A stretch of 64,000 bases of DNA from Rheinheimera sp. 1928-s (GCF_029269265.1 NZ_JARIXP010000003.1:535253-599252), one strand, 5' to 3'; shown: positions 1 to 13,677, counted from the first letter of the stretch. Numbers and translations are program-made. Notes: generated from the letters alone by a model not told the origin.

Positions 1-5
1 TCGCC

Positions 6-1202
6 ATGAGAATTCTTATTTGTACTTTTGACAGTTTTGGCTTTCTTTACCCGATGATAGGACTGGCCAATAGTTTCAAACGACTCGGATATGACATCCA
101 TTTTATTGGCAGTAAAAGCATCAAAGAGATTGTTCTTGGACAAGGAATCCGATGGATAGAGCATGATAAAGAAAATAAAGATGCATTTTTAATTAAACGC
201 TTTGGTGATCTTGAGGATATTTCAAACCAGATCAAGTATGTTGAATATGCAGTTTCAAATTTTAGCTATGATTTAGTTGTAACCTCTCCTTTATCTTTTG
301 GCACAATTCTGGCGGCTGAAAGATATGGCCTGCGTGTTGTTACTCTTGGTTTTTTTTCATATTTATGGGTCAACGATGTAAATATATTTAGTCTTCCTAA
401 AAAGATTCATGACCACTGTAAGTGGCGTACGACAGATATGTTTAATACTTATATGAAATCAAGGGCTAGTCTTGGCTTTCAAAAAGTAAACCATGATTTA
501 TCTCGTATTCCGTTTACAGGTGATTTGATGCTTCAGAGAAGCGTTCCTGGTCTAATGAGCAAAATAGGGGGTATACCTGAAAAAACTGTTGCCTTTGGTT
601 CTTGTATATGGGAACCAGAAGCAGTGAGTGATACGGAAGAAATGTTAGAAAATTGGCTTAACCTTCCTAAGAATAGAGATCGAAAAGTATTGTATGTAAA
701 TCAAGGACGAACTTTCTATATGAAAGGATTCTGGAGTTTGATCAAGTCAATATTTGGCGCTTCCGACTACTTAGTGATAGCTGATGTGAACAGGATGGAT
801 GGCTTTGTTGGTGAAGTACCAGACAACTTTTTTCTGGCTAACCATATACCCATCAGAGCGGTAGTTTCTCATGCAAGTTTATTTATCTCAGCTGGGCATA
901 CAACGTCAGTCCTTGCCGCACTTGAAAATGCCATTCCCATGCTTTTATTTCCTAGTGGAGGAGAAACAGTAGATAACTCGTTTTATTGTGAAAAAATTGG
1001 AGTGGCTACTGTCTTTAATGAAGACTCTTACAATGAGCAGCAAATCTCTGAGACAGTAGATCGCATTATAAAGGAACAAAAATTCAGCGATGCCTGTAGA
1101 CAAATGAGTAATGAATTTGGTCTCTACAAAGGGGATTCTTATCGCTCTGGATTAATAAAATCAGCAGCATTGCGGCTGTCTGGTAATTTATATGCTCCTT
1201 AA
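6..1202 (+). CDS. GT-B fold glycosyltransferase, MGT/UGT-like
   Basis: A 398-residue protein that looks like a nucleotide-sugar dependent glycosyltransferase of the MGT/UGT type, probably cytoplasmic or membrane-peripheral. The N-terminus (MRILICTFDSFGFLYPMIGL) resembles the first Rossmann strand and acceptor loop of GT-B enzymes. Residues around 296-325 read ISAGHTTSVLAALENAIPML followed by a P-x-GGE-x-DN stretch, which resembles the sugar-nucleotide signature of this superfamily. Acceptor and donor cannot be told. Only five bases precede the ATG, so an upstream start outside the window is possible. The gene is AT-rich with many AGA/ATA codons, unlike the atp operon it converges on, and suggests acquisition. 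Family call fairly safe, substrate unknown. Confidence 0.65.
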   Translation: MRILICTFDSFGFLYPMIGLANSFKRLGYDIHFIGSKSIKEIVLGQGIRWIEHDKENKDAFLIKRFGDLEDISNQIKYVEYAVSNFSYDLVVTSPLSFGTILAAERYGLRVVTLGFFSYLWVNDVNIFSLPKKIHDHCKWRTTDMFNTYMKSRASLGFQKVNHDLSRIPFTGDLMLQRSVPGLMSKIGGIPEKTVAFGSCIWEPEAVSDTEEMLENWLNLPKNRDRKVLYVNQGRTFYMKGFWSLIKSIFGASDYLVIADVNRMDGFVGEVPDNFFLANHIPIRAVVSHASLFISAGHTTSVLAALENAIPMLLFPSGGETVDNSFYCEKIGVATVFNEDSYNEQQISETVDRIIKEQKFSDACRQMSNEFGLYKGDSYRSGLIKSAALRLSGNLYAP

Positions 1203-1330
1203 CCCTAGACGTAACGGAGAGCTTTATTTTTACAGCGAGTTTTAGAGTCAACCCGCAGGTACTGTGAGGTGACAATTTCAATAGTAAGTTATGTGCAGAT
1301 GGCTTCGGCCTTTAGTTAATTTCACCACAT

Positions 1331-1358
1331 AAAAAAGCCACCCGCAGGTGGCTTTTTT
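1331..1358. terminator. Bidirectional terminator after atpC
   Basis: A perfect 12-bp stem (AAAAAAGCCACC pairing with GGTGGCTTTTTT) with loop CGCA. Flanking A and T runs let it act on both strands, ending the atp operon on the minus strand and the glycosyltransferase transcript on the plus strand. Confidence 0.9.
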
Positions 1359-1374
1359 CTATGCAGTAATCCGC

Positions 1375-1791
1375 TTATTTTTTGCGAAGTTTCTGAATTA
1401 AACGTAACTGGGCAATAGCTTCAGCCAGTTGAGCTGCCGCTTCTGCGTAGTTGAAGTCAGCGCCTGCGTGTTGCATCGCTTCTTCCGCACGTTTCTGAGA
1501 GGCTAATGCAGCCTGCTCGTCCAGATCTTCAGCCCGTACCGCAATGTCGGCAAGCACTGTGATGCTGTGAGGCTGAACTTCCAGCACACCACCAGCAACA
1601 TAAATCAGATGCTCTTCGCCAAACTGTTTGACGATACGAACCATACCAGGCTTGATTCCAGTAAGAAGCGGAATGTGACCAGGTAAAATACCTAACTCAC
1701 CTTCACTGCCTGTTACCTGAATGGATTCCACCAGACCAGAAAAAATCCGCTCTTCGGCGCTTACCACATCCAGTTGTACTGTCATTGCCAT
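1375..1791 (-). CDS. atpC: F1Fo ATP synthase subunit epsilon
   Basis: Epsilon subunit (138 aa) of the F1 central stalk. It couples rotation to catalysis and can inhibit ATP hydrolysis. The N-terminal beta-sandwich is seen in [20 protein letters not shown] and the conserved [19 protein letters not shown]; the C-terminal part (about residues 88-138) is the two-helix inhibitory domain rich in Ala, Gln and Glu. Length fits the family (E. coli about 139 aa). It is the last gene of the atp operon, 25 bp after atpD, and is followed by a strong terminator. Confidence 0.97.
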   Translation of the reverse strand: MAMTVQLDVVSAEERIFSGLVESIQVTGSEGELGILPGHIPLLTGIKPGMVRIVKQFGEEHLIYVAGGVLEVQPHSITVLADIAVRAEDLDEQAALASQKRAEEAMQHAGADFNYAEAAAQLAEAIAQLRLIQKLRKK

Positions 1792-1816
1792 ATCGCTCTC
1801 CTAAAGCTGTAGTTGA

Positions 1817-4094
<2,278 letters not shown>

Positions 4095-4149
4095 GACTTA
4101 ATCTCCGAAAGTTTCAACGACCGGGTGCGGTTGCCCGCACCCGATATGT

Positions 4150-5691
4150 TTACCAAGTCTGAGTTGCTTTAAACTTCTCAATAGCGCCTTTTAATGTCGC
4201 TTCGATTTGGTCGTTGTAGTTACCGGTTTTGTTCAGATCAGCCATAAACGCTGCGTGCTCTGAGTGCATGTAAGCAATTAAAGCGGCTTCAAAATCAAGG
4301 ATTTTGGCAACTTCGATGTCTTTCATGTAGCCTTTTTCGATAGCGAAAATAGACACACCCATGTCAGCCACGCCCATTGGCGCGTATTGTAACTGTTTCA
4401 TCAGTTCAGTAACTTTCTGGCCGTGGTCTAACTGCGCACGAGTCGCGTCATCCAGGTCAGAAGCGAACTGAGCGAATGCCGCCAGTTCAGAGTACTGAGC
4501 TAAGGCTAAACGGATACCGCCACCCAGCTTTTTGATGATTTTTGTTTGAGCAGCACCACCAACACGGGATACCGAGATACCAGCGTTCACAGCTGGACGG
4601 ATACCGGCGTTGAATAAACCAGATTCTAAGAAGATCTGACCGTCAGTGATCGAAATTACGTTGGTTGGAACGAACGCAGAAACGTCGCCAGCCTGAGTTT
4701 CGATAATTGGCAGTGCAGTTAATGAACCCGTTTTGCCTTTCACTTCACCGTTAGTTAAGCGCTCAACATAATGCTCGTTGACACGAGATGCACGCTCTAA
4801 CAGACGGCTGTGGAGATAGAATACGTCACCTGGGTAAGCTTCGCGGCCTGGTGGACGACGTAACAACAGAGAGATTTGACGGTAAGCAACAGCTTGTTTA
4901 GACAAGTCATCGTATACGATCAGTGCATCTTCACCGCGGTCACGGAAGTATTCACCCATAGTACAACCAGAGTATGGCGCCAGGAACTGCAGTGCAGCGG
5001 CTTCAGAAGCTGAAGCAACCACAACGATAGTGTGGGCCAGAGCGTTATGCTCTTCCAGTTTACGTACTACGTTAGCGATAGTAGAAGCTTTCTGGCCTAT
5101 AGCGACATAGATACATTTCACGCCAGAAGATTTCTGGTTGATGATGGCATCAATAGCTAAAGCCGTTTTACCTGTCTGACGGTCACCGATTAACAATTCA
5201 CGCTGACCACGACCGATTGGGATCATGGAGTCAACTGACTTGTAACCAGTTTGCAGAGGTTGGTCTACTGAACGACGATCGATAACGCCAGGAGCGATTT
5301 TTTCTACTGGTGCAAAACCAGCAGCATCGATTGGGCCTTTACCGTCGATTGGCTCACCTAAAGTGTTAACCACACGGCCTAATAAGCCTGGGCCAACTGG
5401 TACTTCAAGGATACGGCCAGTAGATTTAACTTTTGTACCTTCACGCAGGTCCGCATATGGACCCATAACTACAGCACCTACTGAGTCGCGCTCAAGGTTT
5501 AATGCGATAGCGTAACGGTTGCCTGGAAGCTCAATCATCTCACCCTGCATACAATCAGCAAGGCCATTGATACGAATAATACCGTCTGTAACAGCGACGA
5601 TAGTACCTTCGTTGCGAGCTTCACTGACAACCTCAAACTGCTCAATACGTTTTTTGATCAGTTCAGAAATTTCAGTGGAATTCAGTTGCAT
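4150..5691 (-). CDS. atpA: F1Fo ATP synthase subunit alpha
   Basis: Alpha subunit (513 aa) carrying the regulatory, non-catalytic nucleotide sites of F1. The start [19 protein letters not shown] is the family N-terminus that contacts the delta subunit. The P-loop GDRQTGKTA is intact, as is the conserved arginine-containing region near [10 protein letters not shown] that completes the catalytic site of beta. Length equals the E. coli protein (513 aa). It follows atpH by 14 bp and precedes atpG by 55 bp. Confidence 0.98.
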   Translation of the reverse strand: MQLNSTEISELIKKRIEQFEVVSEARNEGTIVAVTDGIIRINGLADCMQGEMIELPGNRYAIALNLERDSVGAVVMGPYADLREGTKVKSTGRILEVPVGPGLLGRVVNTLGEPIDGKGPIDAAGFAPVEKIAPGVIDRRSVDQPLQTGYKSVDSMIPIGRGQRELLIGDRQTGKTALAIDAIINQKSSGVKCIYVAIGQKASTIANVVRKLEEHNALAHTIVVVASASEAAALQFLAPYSGCTMGEYFRDRGEDALIVYDDLSKQAVAYRQISLLLRRPPGREAYPGDVFYLHSRLLERASRVNEHYVERLTNGEVKGKTGSLTALPIIETQAGDVSAFVPTNVISITDGQIFLESGLFNAGIRPAVNAGISVSRVGGAAQTKIIKKLGGGIRLALAQYSELAAFAQFASDLDDATRAQLDHGQKVTELMKQLQYAPMGVADMGVSIFAIEKGYMKDIEVAKILDFEAALIAYMHSEHAAFMADLNKTGNYNDQIEATLKGAIEKFKATQTW

Positions 5692-5705
5692 GCTCTAATC
5701 CCCAA

Positions 5706-6239
5706 TTATGACTGCAGTGCAGTAGCTAAACGATGTAATTTGCCACGAACCGAGCCATCAATAACCATATCACCGGATTTGATAACCATACCGCCAACGA
5801 CGGCCGGATCTACACTGCAGTTCAATTTTACTTTACGTGCTAAACGTTGCGATAAAGCTTCAACCAGTTTGGCTTGCTGAGCTGCGTCTAATCCGGTCGC
5901 GGAAACCACATCTACAGTGGCTTCTTTTTCATATTCAGCTTTTAACTGAATAAAGGCGTCGAAGACTTCAGGCAAAGCTAACAAACGGTGGTTTTCAGCC
6001 ATGATCCGGATCAGGTTTTGGCCCGAACTATTCAGCTGTTCTGCGCATACTTTGATAAAAAAGTCAGCTTGCTTTTCTGAAGAACCTAAAGCGTGTAACC
6101 GTGAAGCTACTTCAGTGGTTTTTGCAACTTCAGCTGCGAAAAACAACATGGTAGCCCACGAATCCAATGCTTTTTGTTCTACAGCAACGTCAAAGGCTGC
6201 TTTAGCATAAGGACGAGCAACGATAGTCAGTTTAGACAT
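5706..6239 (-). CDS. atpH: F1Fo ATP synthase subunit delta
   Basis: Delta subunit (177 aa), which fixes the top of F1 to the peripheral stalk. The N-terminal six-helix bundle starts MSKLTIVARPYAKAAFDVAV, and the C-terminal segment VDPAVVGGMVIKSGDMVIDG is the family's conserved end that binds subunit b. Twelve base pairs separate it from atpF upstream, consistent with translational coupling in the operon. Confidence 0.97.
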   Translation of the reverse strand: MSKLTIVARPYAKAAFDVAVEQKALDSWATMLFFAAEVAKTTEVASRLHALGSSEKQADFFIKVCAEQLNSSGQNLIRIMAENHRLLALPEVFDAFIQLKAEYEKEATVDVVSATGLDAAQQAKLVEALSQRLARKVKLNCSVDPAVVGGMVIKSGDMVIDGSVRGKLHRLATALQS

Positions 6240-6251
6240 GGCTCACCCTCA

Positions 6252-6722
6252 TTAAAGTTCTGCGACCAGTTTTTCCAGGATGTCGCTGTGTGCAGCTGCA
6301 TCAATAGAACGCTGAAGAATTTTTTCGGCGCCAGCTACAGCTAATACTGCAACCTGCTTGCGTAATTCTTCTCTGGCTTTAATACGTTCAGCGTCGATTT
6401 CGGCTTTAGCCTGAGCAAGAATTTTCTCGCGCTCTGACTGAGCTTTCACAGAAGCTTCATCAATAATTTGTTGTTCACGCTTTTTAGCTTGATCAATTAG
6501 TGCAGAAGCCTGTGTTTTGGCTTCAGCTAATTGCTGCTTAACCTTGTCCTGAACCAGACGTAAGTCTTGCTCAGCGCGGTCAGAGGCTGCTAAACCGTCA
6601 GCAATTTTTTGCTGACGAGCTTCTATAGCACCAATCAATGGTGGCCATACAAACTTCATGCAGAACAGCACGAACACTGCGAAGGCTATTAATTCTCCGA
6701 GTAGAGTGGCATTAAGATCCAT
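6252..6722 (-). CDS. atpF: F1Fo ATP synthase subunit b
   Basis: Subunit b (156 aa), the peripheral stalk dimer anchoring F1 to Fo. One transmembrane helix is seen at about residues 5-26 ([20 protein letters not shown]), followed by a long charged, Ala/Gln/Glu/Lys-rich coiled coil to the C-terminus. Length is the same as the E. coli protein. Fifty-one bases separate it from atpE; the usual order is kept. Confidence 0.97.
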   Translation of the reverse strand: MDLNATLLGELIAFAVFVLFCMKFVWPPLIGAIEARQQKIADGLAASDRAEQDLRLVQDKVKQQLAEAKTQASALIDQAKKREQQIIDEASVKAQSEREKILAQAKAEIDAERIKAREELRKQVAVLAVAGAEKILQRSIDAAAHSDILEKLVAEL

Positions 6723-6773
6723 GACCCCTCCTCCTATTAAAGTTGTTGTTCATTAAAAAACGTGTGTTTTGAA

Positions 6774-7927
<1,154 letters not shown>

Positions 7928-8323
7928 TTAATGTTTAAAAAAGAAACCTGTACAAAAGTGCAGCATCACTACGATCACGTAGGTCAACAAAAAAGGGGCG
8001 GCTTCAATGGCCGAACCGCTTAAAACAGCTGCAAATAATAAAATACTGATCATCGTTTTCAGGGATACGGCCTTTTGCATCATCTGCCTGGCCAATTCTT
8101 GATTTTGTGATGCATCCACTTTAAACGATAAAAAAACAAATACTACATTAGCAATAACAGCAATAAGTCCGCCTTTTAAGGCTGACTTCGCTTCGAGCTC
8201 GCCAAAATAAAAGAAACAAGCGGCGATCAAAAACGTCAGAGCCAGCTGAAAAACAACAAATTTATAGGCTTGCTTCTTATTCTGTTCGTGTGAAGCCATT
8301 GTAATTTGTTCAGTCTGAACCAT
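7928..8323 (-). CDS. atpI: ATP synthase assembly protein I
   Basis: AtpI (131 aa from the chosen start), a small membrane protein that heads atp operons and helps c-ring assembly, not a part of the finished enzyme. Four hydrophobic segments are visible between about residue 25 and the C-terminus. An in-frame ATG at 8353 would overlap the predicted -10 box of the atp promoter, so the start MVQTEQITMASHE at 8323 is preferred; MASHEQ nine codons on is a further alternative. Confidence 0.85.
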   Translation of the reverse strand: MVQTEQITMASHEQNKKQAYKFVVFQLALTFLIAACFFYFGELEAKSALKGGLIAVIANVVFVFLSFKVDASQNQELARQMMQKAVSLKTMISILLFAAVLSGSAIEAAPFLLTYVIVVMLHFCTGFFFKH

Positions 8324-8352
8324 CTGTAAACCACGGTTAAAATGCCGTCGCA

Positions 8353-8380
8353 AGTATACTTATCTGCCTTTTTTTTGCAA
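8353..8380 (-). promoter_or_regulatory. atp operon promoter (sigma70-like)
   Basis: On the minus strand TTGCAA (8375-8380) and TATACT (8353-8358) are 16 bp apart, about 30 bp upstream of the chosen atpI start. Good match to sigma70 boxes; assigned by position and sequence only. Confidence 0.6.
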
Positions 8381-8431
8381 GAAAAAGCGGGCTTAGCCTA
8401 ACTTTTGTCTGAGATAGTGAAAAATTACAGC

Positions 8432-9325
8432 TTAGGATTCAGAATCCTCTGACTGTAATTTGCTCAGTATGCCTTCCAGCTCATCTAAGCTGCTGTATGA
8501 AATCACCAGATTGCCTTTGCCTTTTTTGTTGTAATTAATCTCAACAGGGGCGGCAAAACGTTCACTTAAGCGTTGCTCCAGAGAACTGACATCCGGATCT
8601 TTTACTTTAGGAGTAACTTCAGGGGCAGGTTCAAGCAGTCGGCGCACCAGATTTTCAGTATCACGCACTGTCATCTGCTTTGCAGCAACCAAACGGCCTG
8701 CATCAGATTGCGCCAGGCCATCCAGTGCTAATAAAGCACGGGCATGACCCATTTCGATATCACCATGTTCCAGTAATAACTTCACATCGTCATTCAACTG
8801 ATTCAGGCGTAATAAATTAGTCACACTAGCGCGTGATTTGCCAACAGCATCGGCCACTTGCTGATGTGTCAGTTCAAATTCTGACAATAAACGCTGCAAC
8901 GCTATGGCTTCTTCCATTGCATTCAGATCTTCGCGCTGAATGTTTTCAATCAGGGCAATAGCAACAGCGGCTTCGTCTGGTACGTCTTTGATAATACAAG
9001 GAATAACATCTAATTGAGCCAACTGGCTTGCACGCCAGCGCCGTTCACCAGCGATGATTTCATAGGATTCTTCACCCACCTGACGAACCACTATCGGCTG
9101 AATAATACCTTGAGAGCGAATAGAACTGGCTAAGTCTTCCAGCGCATCCTGCGACATATCTTTACGCGGCTGGTATTTACCCGGCTTAAGCCATTCAATC
9201 GGCAGTTTTTGCAATTCGCTTTGCTGCGCTGAAGAAAAGTTGGCGTCATTCTGTTGATCAGACACAGGTTTAGTAGTGAGTAAAGCGTCTAAGCCCCGGC
9301 CTAAGCCACGTTTTTTTACCGACAT
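8432..9325 (-). CDS. parB: Chromosome partitioning protein ParB
   Basis: ParB/Spo0J CTPase (297 aa) that loads at parS sites and spreads on DNA to form the segregation complex. The N-terminal CTP-binding region shows GERRWRASQLAQLDVIP and ENIQREDLNAMEEA; the helix-turn-helix is LTHQQVADAVGKSRASVTNL; the C-terminal 60 residues form the dimerisation domain. It follows parA by 37 bp. Two sites fitting its expected parS target lie within recF at 26080 and 26719. Confidence 0.97.
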   Translation of the reverse strand: MSVKKRGLGRGLDALLTTKPVSDQQNDANFSSAQQSELQKLPIEWLKPGKYQPRKDMSQDALEDLASSIRSQGIIQPIVVRQVGEESYEIIAGERRWRASQLAQLDVIPCIIKDVPDEAAVAIALIENIQREDLNAMEEAIALQRLLSEFELTHQQVADAVGKSRASVTNLLRLNQLNDDVKLLLEHGDIEMGHARALLALDGLAQSDAGRLVAAKQMTVRDTENLVRRLLEPAPEVTPKVKDPDVSSLEQRLSERFAAPVEINYNKKGKGNLVISYSSLDELEGILSKLQSEDSES

Positions 9326-9362
9326 CTTCAGTTGTATTCCTTGTCTATTAGGCGCTTTTCAA

Positions 9363-10157
9363 TTAGGCGGAAATGGAGGTTTTTACCGTTTTTTTATCGG
9401 CGCGGCGTAAAATTTCGCCAGCCAAGGCCAGATAGGCTTTAGCCCCTGTTGAACCTTTGTCGTAATACATCACCGGAGTACCAAAACTTGGTGCTTCCGC
9501 CAGTCGCACGTTACGTGGGATCACGGCGCGGTAGACTTTATCGCCAAAATGTTGCTTCAGCTGTTCAGACACATCATTGGCCAGACGGTTCCGCGGGTCG
9601 TACATGGTACGCAAAATACCTTCGATTTTCAGATCGGCATTGACCACAGACGTCAGCTGATTGATGGTGTCCATCAGGGCGGTTAGGCCTTCCAGCGCAT
9701 AGTATTCACATTGCATAGGCACCAGCACAGAATCGGCGGCGGCCATGGCATTCACCGTCAGCATGTTCAGTGCTGGCGGGCAATCAATAAAAATAAAATC
9801 GTACTGTTGGCGGGCATCTTTTAGCGCATTACGTAAACGCAATTCGCGGGCAAACACATTCAGTAAACGCACTTCGGCCGCTGTCACATCAGAATTTGCT
9901 GCAATCAGATGGTAACCGCCAGCCGTTTCTTTCACCACTACTTCGGCAAAAGGTTTTTCTTCCACCAACAACTCATAAGCACTGGCATGCACGGCGTACT
10001 TGTCGACGCCGCTGCCCATAGTGGCGTTGCCTTGTGGGTCTAAATCAATCAGCAGCACCTTGCGTTTGGTTGCGGCCATAGAGGCAGCCAGATTGACCGC
10101 TGTGGTTGTTTTGCCCACACCACCTTTCTGGTTTGCAATAGCTATGACTTTTCCCAC
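9363..10157 (-). CDS. parA: Chromosome partitioning ATPase ParA/Soj
   Basis: ParA-family ATPase (264 aa) that binds nucleoid DNA and pulls ParB-parS complexes apart. The deviant Walker A motif KGGVGKTTTAVNLA is at residues 11-24, the Walker A' region reads DFIFIDCPPALNML and LVPMQCEYYALEGL follows. Short N-terminus without a regulatory HTH, as in chromosomal ParA proteins. It lies 27 bp after rsmG, the standard mnmG-rsmG-parA-parB order. Confidence 0.96.
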   Translation of the reverse strand: MGKVIAIANQKGGVGKTTTAVNLAASMAATKRKVLLIDLDPQGNATMGSGVDKYAVHASAYELLVEEKPFAEVVVKETAGGYHLIAANSDVTAAEVRLLNVFARELRLRNALKDARQQYDFIFIDCPPALNMLTVNAMAAADSVLVPMQCEYYALEGLTALMDTINQLTSVVNADLKIEGILRTMYDPRNRLANDVSEQLKQHFGDKVYRAVIPRNVRLAEAPSFGTPVMYYDKGSTGAKAYLALAGEILRRADKKTVKTSISA

Positions 10158-10184
10158 AAGGACCCCAATAAATTTTTGATTAAG

Positions 10185-10802
10185 TTAGATTTTCTCCAAC
10201 ACTACCAGATAACGTTCGGCGTTCAGTGTTGGCACCTGTAACGGATGACTGCCGACAACTTTAACAAAATTCGGCAAAGCTGCAATTTCTTCTTGAGCTA
10301 AAGCGCCTTTCATGGCTAAAAACTGGCCATCGGCCGCTGGCAAATGCTGACACCAGTTCACCATATCAGTCATTGAAGCAAAAGCCCGGCTCAGCACCGC
10401 ATCATACCCTGTTTCAGGTTGATGATCTTCCACCCGACTCTGAATAGCTTCAAAGTTCTGTAGTTTCAGCTGCAATTTGACGTGATTTAAAAAACGAATA
10501 CGTTTGCCAAGGCTATCCAGCAGGTAAAATTGCTTGTCAGGCAAAGCGATCGCCAGTGGGATACCAGGTAAACCAGGGCCTGTGCCAACGTCGATAATAC
10601 GTTGTCCAGTGACAAAAGGCGCCACAGCCAGGCTGTCCATAATGTGTTTCACCAGCATTTCTTCCGGATCACGCACTGAGGTCAGGTTATAAGCACTGTT
10701 CCATTTATCCAGCAGCTGGACATAAGCCACAAGCTGTTGCAGTTGGTGTTCAGATAAAACCAAGCTGGTCTGTGCGACCAGCTTTTTTAATTTTTCCAGC
10801 AT
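10185..10802 (-). CDS. rsmG: 16S rRNA m7G527 methyltransferase RsmG
   Basis: RsmG/GidB (205 aa) methylates N7 of G527 in 16S rRNA using S-adenosylmethionine. The SAM loop [20 protein letters not shown] is at about residues 65-84, with [12 protein letters not shown] and FLAMKG further on, all family hallmarks. It is 14 bp downstream of mnmG and probably co-transcribed with it. Confidence 0.97.
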   Translation of the reverse strand: MLEKLKKLVAQTSLVLSEHQLQQLVAYVQLLDKWNSAYNLTSVRDPEEMLVKHIMDSLAVAPFVTGQRIIDVGTGPGLPGIPLAIALPDKQFYLLDSLGKRIRFLNHVKLQLKLQNFEAIQSRVEDHQPETGYDAVLSRAFASMTDMVNWCQHLPAADGQFLAMKGALAQEEIAALPNFVKVVGSHPLQVPTLNAERYLVVLEKI

Positions 10803-10816
10803 GATGATCCCAATGC

Positions 10817-12706
10817 TTAAGCAGATTTGCGCAGTAAACCCTGTTTTTTCAGGTAGACCAGCAATAACGAAATAGCGGCAGGCGTAATACCGGAAATACG
10901 CGAAGCCTGACCCATGGTTTCAGGTTGCACCTGATTCAGTTTCAGTATCACTTCGTTGGATAAACCTTTCACCGCTTTGTAATCAAAGCCTGCAGGCAAA
11001 CGAGTGTTTTCGTTACGCTCTTGTCTGGAGATCTCATCCTGCTGACGATTGATATAACCTTCGTACTTGATTTGAATTTCAACTTGTTCGGCAGCTGCAG
11101 GATCAGCTAATCCTGGGCCTACCAGATCAATTTTCATCAGATCCTGATAATTCACTTCAGGACGACGGATCAATTCTTCTAAGCTGGCTTCTTTGCTCAA
11201 CGGTGTTTTCACCAACAGGTTCACTTCAGCTAAAGCCGCATGTTGTGGGTGGATCCACTGCTGTTTTAAACGCTGACGTTCCAATTCAATTTGTTCAATT
11301 TTCAGGTTAAACGCAGCCCAACGATCGTCGTCGACCAAACCTAACTCACGGCCTTTGGCAGTCAAACGAATATCGGCATTGTCTTCGCGTAACATCAGAC
11401 GGTATTCAGCACGGCTGGTGAACATGCGGTACGGCTCTTTCGTACCCATAGTGGTCAAGTCGTCAATCAGAACTCCGACATAGGCCTGATCACGGCTTGG
11501 AGTCCAGGATTCTTTGTCCTGAGCAGACAGCGCAGCGTTCATACCGGCCATCAAGCCCTGAGCACCTGCTTCTTCGTAGCCTGTGGTGCCGTTGATTTGG
11601 CCTGCAAAAAACAAGCCTTTGATAAACTTGGTTTCCAATGAAGTTTTTAAATCCCGTGGATCAAAAAAGTCATATTCAATGGCATAACCAGGTCGGGTAA
11701 TATGGGCATTTTCCAGACCTTTGATGGAACGAACCAGGTTTAACTGCACGTCAAAAGGCAAGCTGGTAGATATCCCGTTTGGATACAACTCGTGTGTGGT
11801 TAAACCTTCAGGTTCAATAAAGATCTGGTGTTTATCTTTGTCAGCAAAACGGGTGATCTTGTCTTCAATCGAAGGGCAATAGCGTGGGCCTATGCCTTCA
11901 ATCACACCAGTGTACATAGGCGATCGGTCTAAACCATTACGAATAATATCGTGGGTTTGTTCGTTGGTGTAAGTGATATGACAAGGGATCTGCGTCGGTT
12001 GATCCTTGTGGGATCCCATAAACGAAAATACCGGAGTAGGGTTATCACCAGGCTGAGCCTGCATCACTGAGAAATCAACGGTTCTGGCATCGATACGAGG
12101 TGGAGTACCGGTTTTTAAACGGCCGACACGGAAAGGCAATTCACGTAAACGTCGTGCCAGAGCTATGGATGGCGGATCGCCAGCACGGCCACCGCTGTAA
12201 TTCTGTAAACCAATATGGATCTGGCCACCGAGGAAAGTACCTACTGTCAGCACCACTGATTTAGCTTTAAATTTCAAACCCATTTGGGTCACTACACCAC
12301 AGACCTGATCGTTTTCTACGATCAAATCATCACAGGCTTGCTGAAAGATCTTCAGGTTTGGCTGGTTTTCAAGTACTAAACGCACAGCTGCGCGATAGAG
12401 CTGACGGTCAGCCTGAGCGCGGGTTGCACGTACAGCAGGGCCTTTAGAACTGTTTAAAGTTCTGAATTGGATCCCAGCACGATCCGTGGCTTTCGCCATA
12501 ACGCCACCAAGGGCATCAATTTCTTTTACCAGATGGCCTTTACCAATGCCACCAATGGCTGGATTACAGGACATCTGACCTAAAGTCTCAACGTTGTGAG
12601 TCAGCAATAAAGTTTGCATTCCCATGCGGGCCGCAGCAAGCGCAGCCTCTGTGCCGGCGTGACCACCACCAACAACGATGACATCAAATGTTTCCTGATA
12701 AAGCAT
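10817..12706 (-). CDS. mnmG: tRNA uridine-5-carboxymethylaminomethyl modification enzyme MnmG
   Basis: MnmG/GidA (629 aa), the FAD-dependent partner of MnmE; together they build (carboxymethyl)aminomethyl-uridine at the wobble position of several tRNAs. The dinucleotide fold starts [19 protein letters not shown]; the family blocks [15 protein letters not shown] and [17 protein letters not shown] are present, and the C-terminal helical domain ends with [20 protein letters not shown]. Full length for the family. Its promoter region lies within the oriC intergenic stretch. The partner mnmE is at 18899-20263. Confidence 0.98.
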   Translation of the reverse strand: MLYQETFDVIVVGGGHAGTEAALAAARMGMQTLLLTHNVETLGQMSCNPAIGGIGKGHLVKEIDALGGVMAKATDRAGIQFRTLNSSKGPAVRATRAQADRQLYRAAVRLVLENQPNLKIFQQACDDLIVENDQVCGVVTQMGLKFKAKSVVLTVGTFLGGQIHIGLQNYSGGRAGDPPSIALARRLRELPFRVGRLKTGTPPRIDARTVDFSVMQAQPGDNPTPVFSFMGSHKDQPTQIPCHITYTNEQTHDIIRNGLDRSPMYTGVIEGIGPRYCPSIEDKITRFADKDKHQIFIEPEGLTTHELYPNGISTSLPFDVQLNLVRSIKGLENAHITRPGYAIEYDFFDPRDLKTSLETKFIKGLFFAGQINGTTGYEEAGAQGLMAGMNAALSAQDKESWTPSRDQAYVGVLIDDLTTMGTKEPYRMFTSRAEYRLMLREDNADIRLTAKGRELGLVDDDRWAAFNLKIEQIELERQRLKQQWIHPQHAALAEVNLLVKTPLSKEASLEELIRRPEVNYQDLMKIDLVGPGLADPAAAEQVEIQIKYEGYINRQQDEISRQERNENTRLPAGFDYKAVKGLSNEVILKLNQVQPETMGQASRISGITPAAISLLLVYLKKQGLLRKSA

Positions 12707-12715
12707 ATAGGCCTC

Positions 12716-13239
12716 GAACTCAAAACCAGTTCTGTAAAAAGGGCGCGTATTGTAACTGGATCTGAGGCTTTGGGAAACGATTAAAACTCGATCACGATCC
12801 TCAAAGGATCACTAATAATATATAAGGATCTTTAAAGAGATCTTTTTATTATGTTTACTACTATACAGAGCCTTTTCTGTGGGTAACCCTTGATCTGTTT
12901 TGAAGATCAATCAGTTAAGAAGGATCGGATCCTGTGATCAACACAAGATCCTGGGTCGAACAAGCGGTGTTTAACTAGCACTTTTATACACAGGGCATAA
13001 AACCTGATTTGTTACACAGAGGATAACTTCAGCTTTTACATAAGTTATAACTATACTTATACACATTAAACTTAAAAATCAGTTAAAACTGTGGATAACA
13101 ATGTGTAACTGGATCATAAGTATGATCCTCTCTATATAGAAGTGGATCATGATCGGGTTATAAAGAGAAAAGGCCCTTTGTTTATGGGCCTTTGAGTAAA
13201 GAGTTGTAAAAGATCCTATTCTGTATAACTAAAGACAGT
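12716..13239. other. oriC: Chromosomal replication origin oriC
   Basis: This 524-bp gene-free stretch between mnmG and mioC has the layout of the E. coli/Vibrio origin. It contains 17 GATC sites (first 12759, last 13212; twelve of them between 12759 and 12950), far above chance and fitting Dam/SeqA control. DnaA boxes: TTATACACA at 12984-12992 and 13057-13065, TTATCCACA on the minus strand at 13090-13098, and a near match TTACCCACA on the minus strand at 12878-12886. The AT-rich stretch with repeated GATC-led blocks at about 12796-12870 is the likely unwinding element. The mnmG promoter probably lies at its left edge (TACAAT-like box at 12749-12754, minus strand). Confidence 0.93.
13161..13193 (-). 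terminator. mioC terminator
   Basis: On the minus strand, an 8-bp stem AAAGGCCC/GGGCCTTT (13169-13176 with 13186-13193) is followed by a T-rich run. It would stop mioC transcription before oriC. Confidence 0.7.
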
Positions 13240-13677
13240 TTAAGGCAGGCTTTTGATAAATTGAGGCAGCCAGACTAAAGCTTGATCTTCAGGCAGTTCA
13301 GCCGTTAAAACATCGATATCTAATCCTGGTAACAATAATCTGCCGCCTAAAGAGCCAAAAAGGTCAGAGATTTTTTTACCAGCCAGACAAAAAGTATCGT
13401 AACTGGAATCACCTAAAGTGATCACTGCGTAGGAAACTGTGGTAAGATCTGTTCGATCTTGTGCTAATTGATCCACAAAAGGTTGGATATTATCGGGCAG
13501 ATCCCCTGCGCCATACGTCGAAGTGACGACTAACCAGATACTATTTCTGGTTATCAGTGTTAAATCAGGGGTGAGATGAAGTTTTACTTCATAACCCGCT
13601 TTTTCCAAAGTTTCAGCTACTTGTTCTGCTGCATATTCCGCAGCGCCCATTTGGCTGCCCACAAGGATCTCAATCAT
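13240..13677 (-). CDS. mioC: Flavodoxin-like protein MioC
   Basis: MioC (145 aa), an FMN-binding flavodoxin-like protein next to oriC. The FMN phosphate loop is altered to VGSQMGAAEYAAEQ at residues 6-19, and the isoalloxazine-contact loops show TSTYGAGDLPDNI and ITLGDSSYDTFCLAGK, as in the MioC/sulfite-reductase flavodoxin branch. E. coli MioC has been linked to biotin synthase activity in vitro; its main interest is position, since it is transcribed toward oriC. Single gene with its own terminator. Confidence 0.93.
   Translation of the reverse strand: MIEILVGSQMGAAEYAAEQVAETLEKAGYEVKLHLTPDLTLITRNSIWLVVTSTYGAGDLPDNIQPFVDQLAQDRTDLTTVSYAVITLGDSSYDTFCLAGKKISDLFGSLGGRLLLPGLDIDVLTAELPEDQALVWLPQFIKSLP

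Noticed and set aside
1251..1349. Repeated ACCCGCAGGT between the glycosyltransferase and atpC
   Set aside because: Two ten-base copies only, one being the loop of a terminator; too short to treat as a repeat element.
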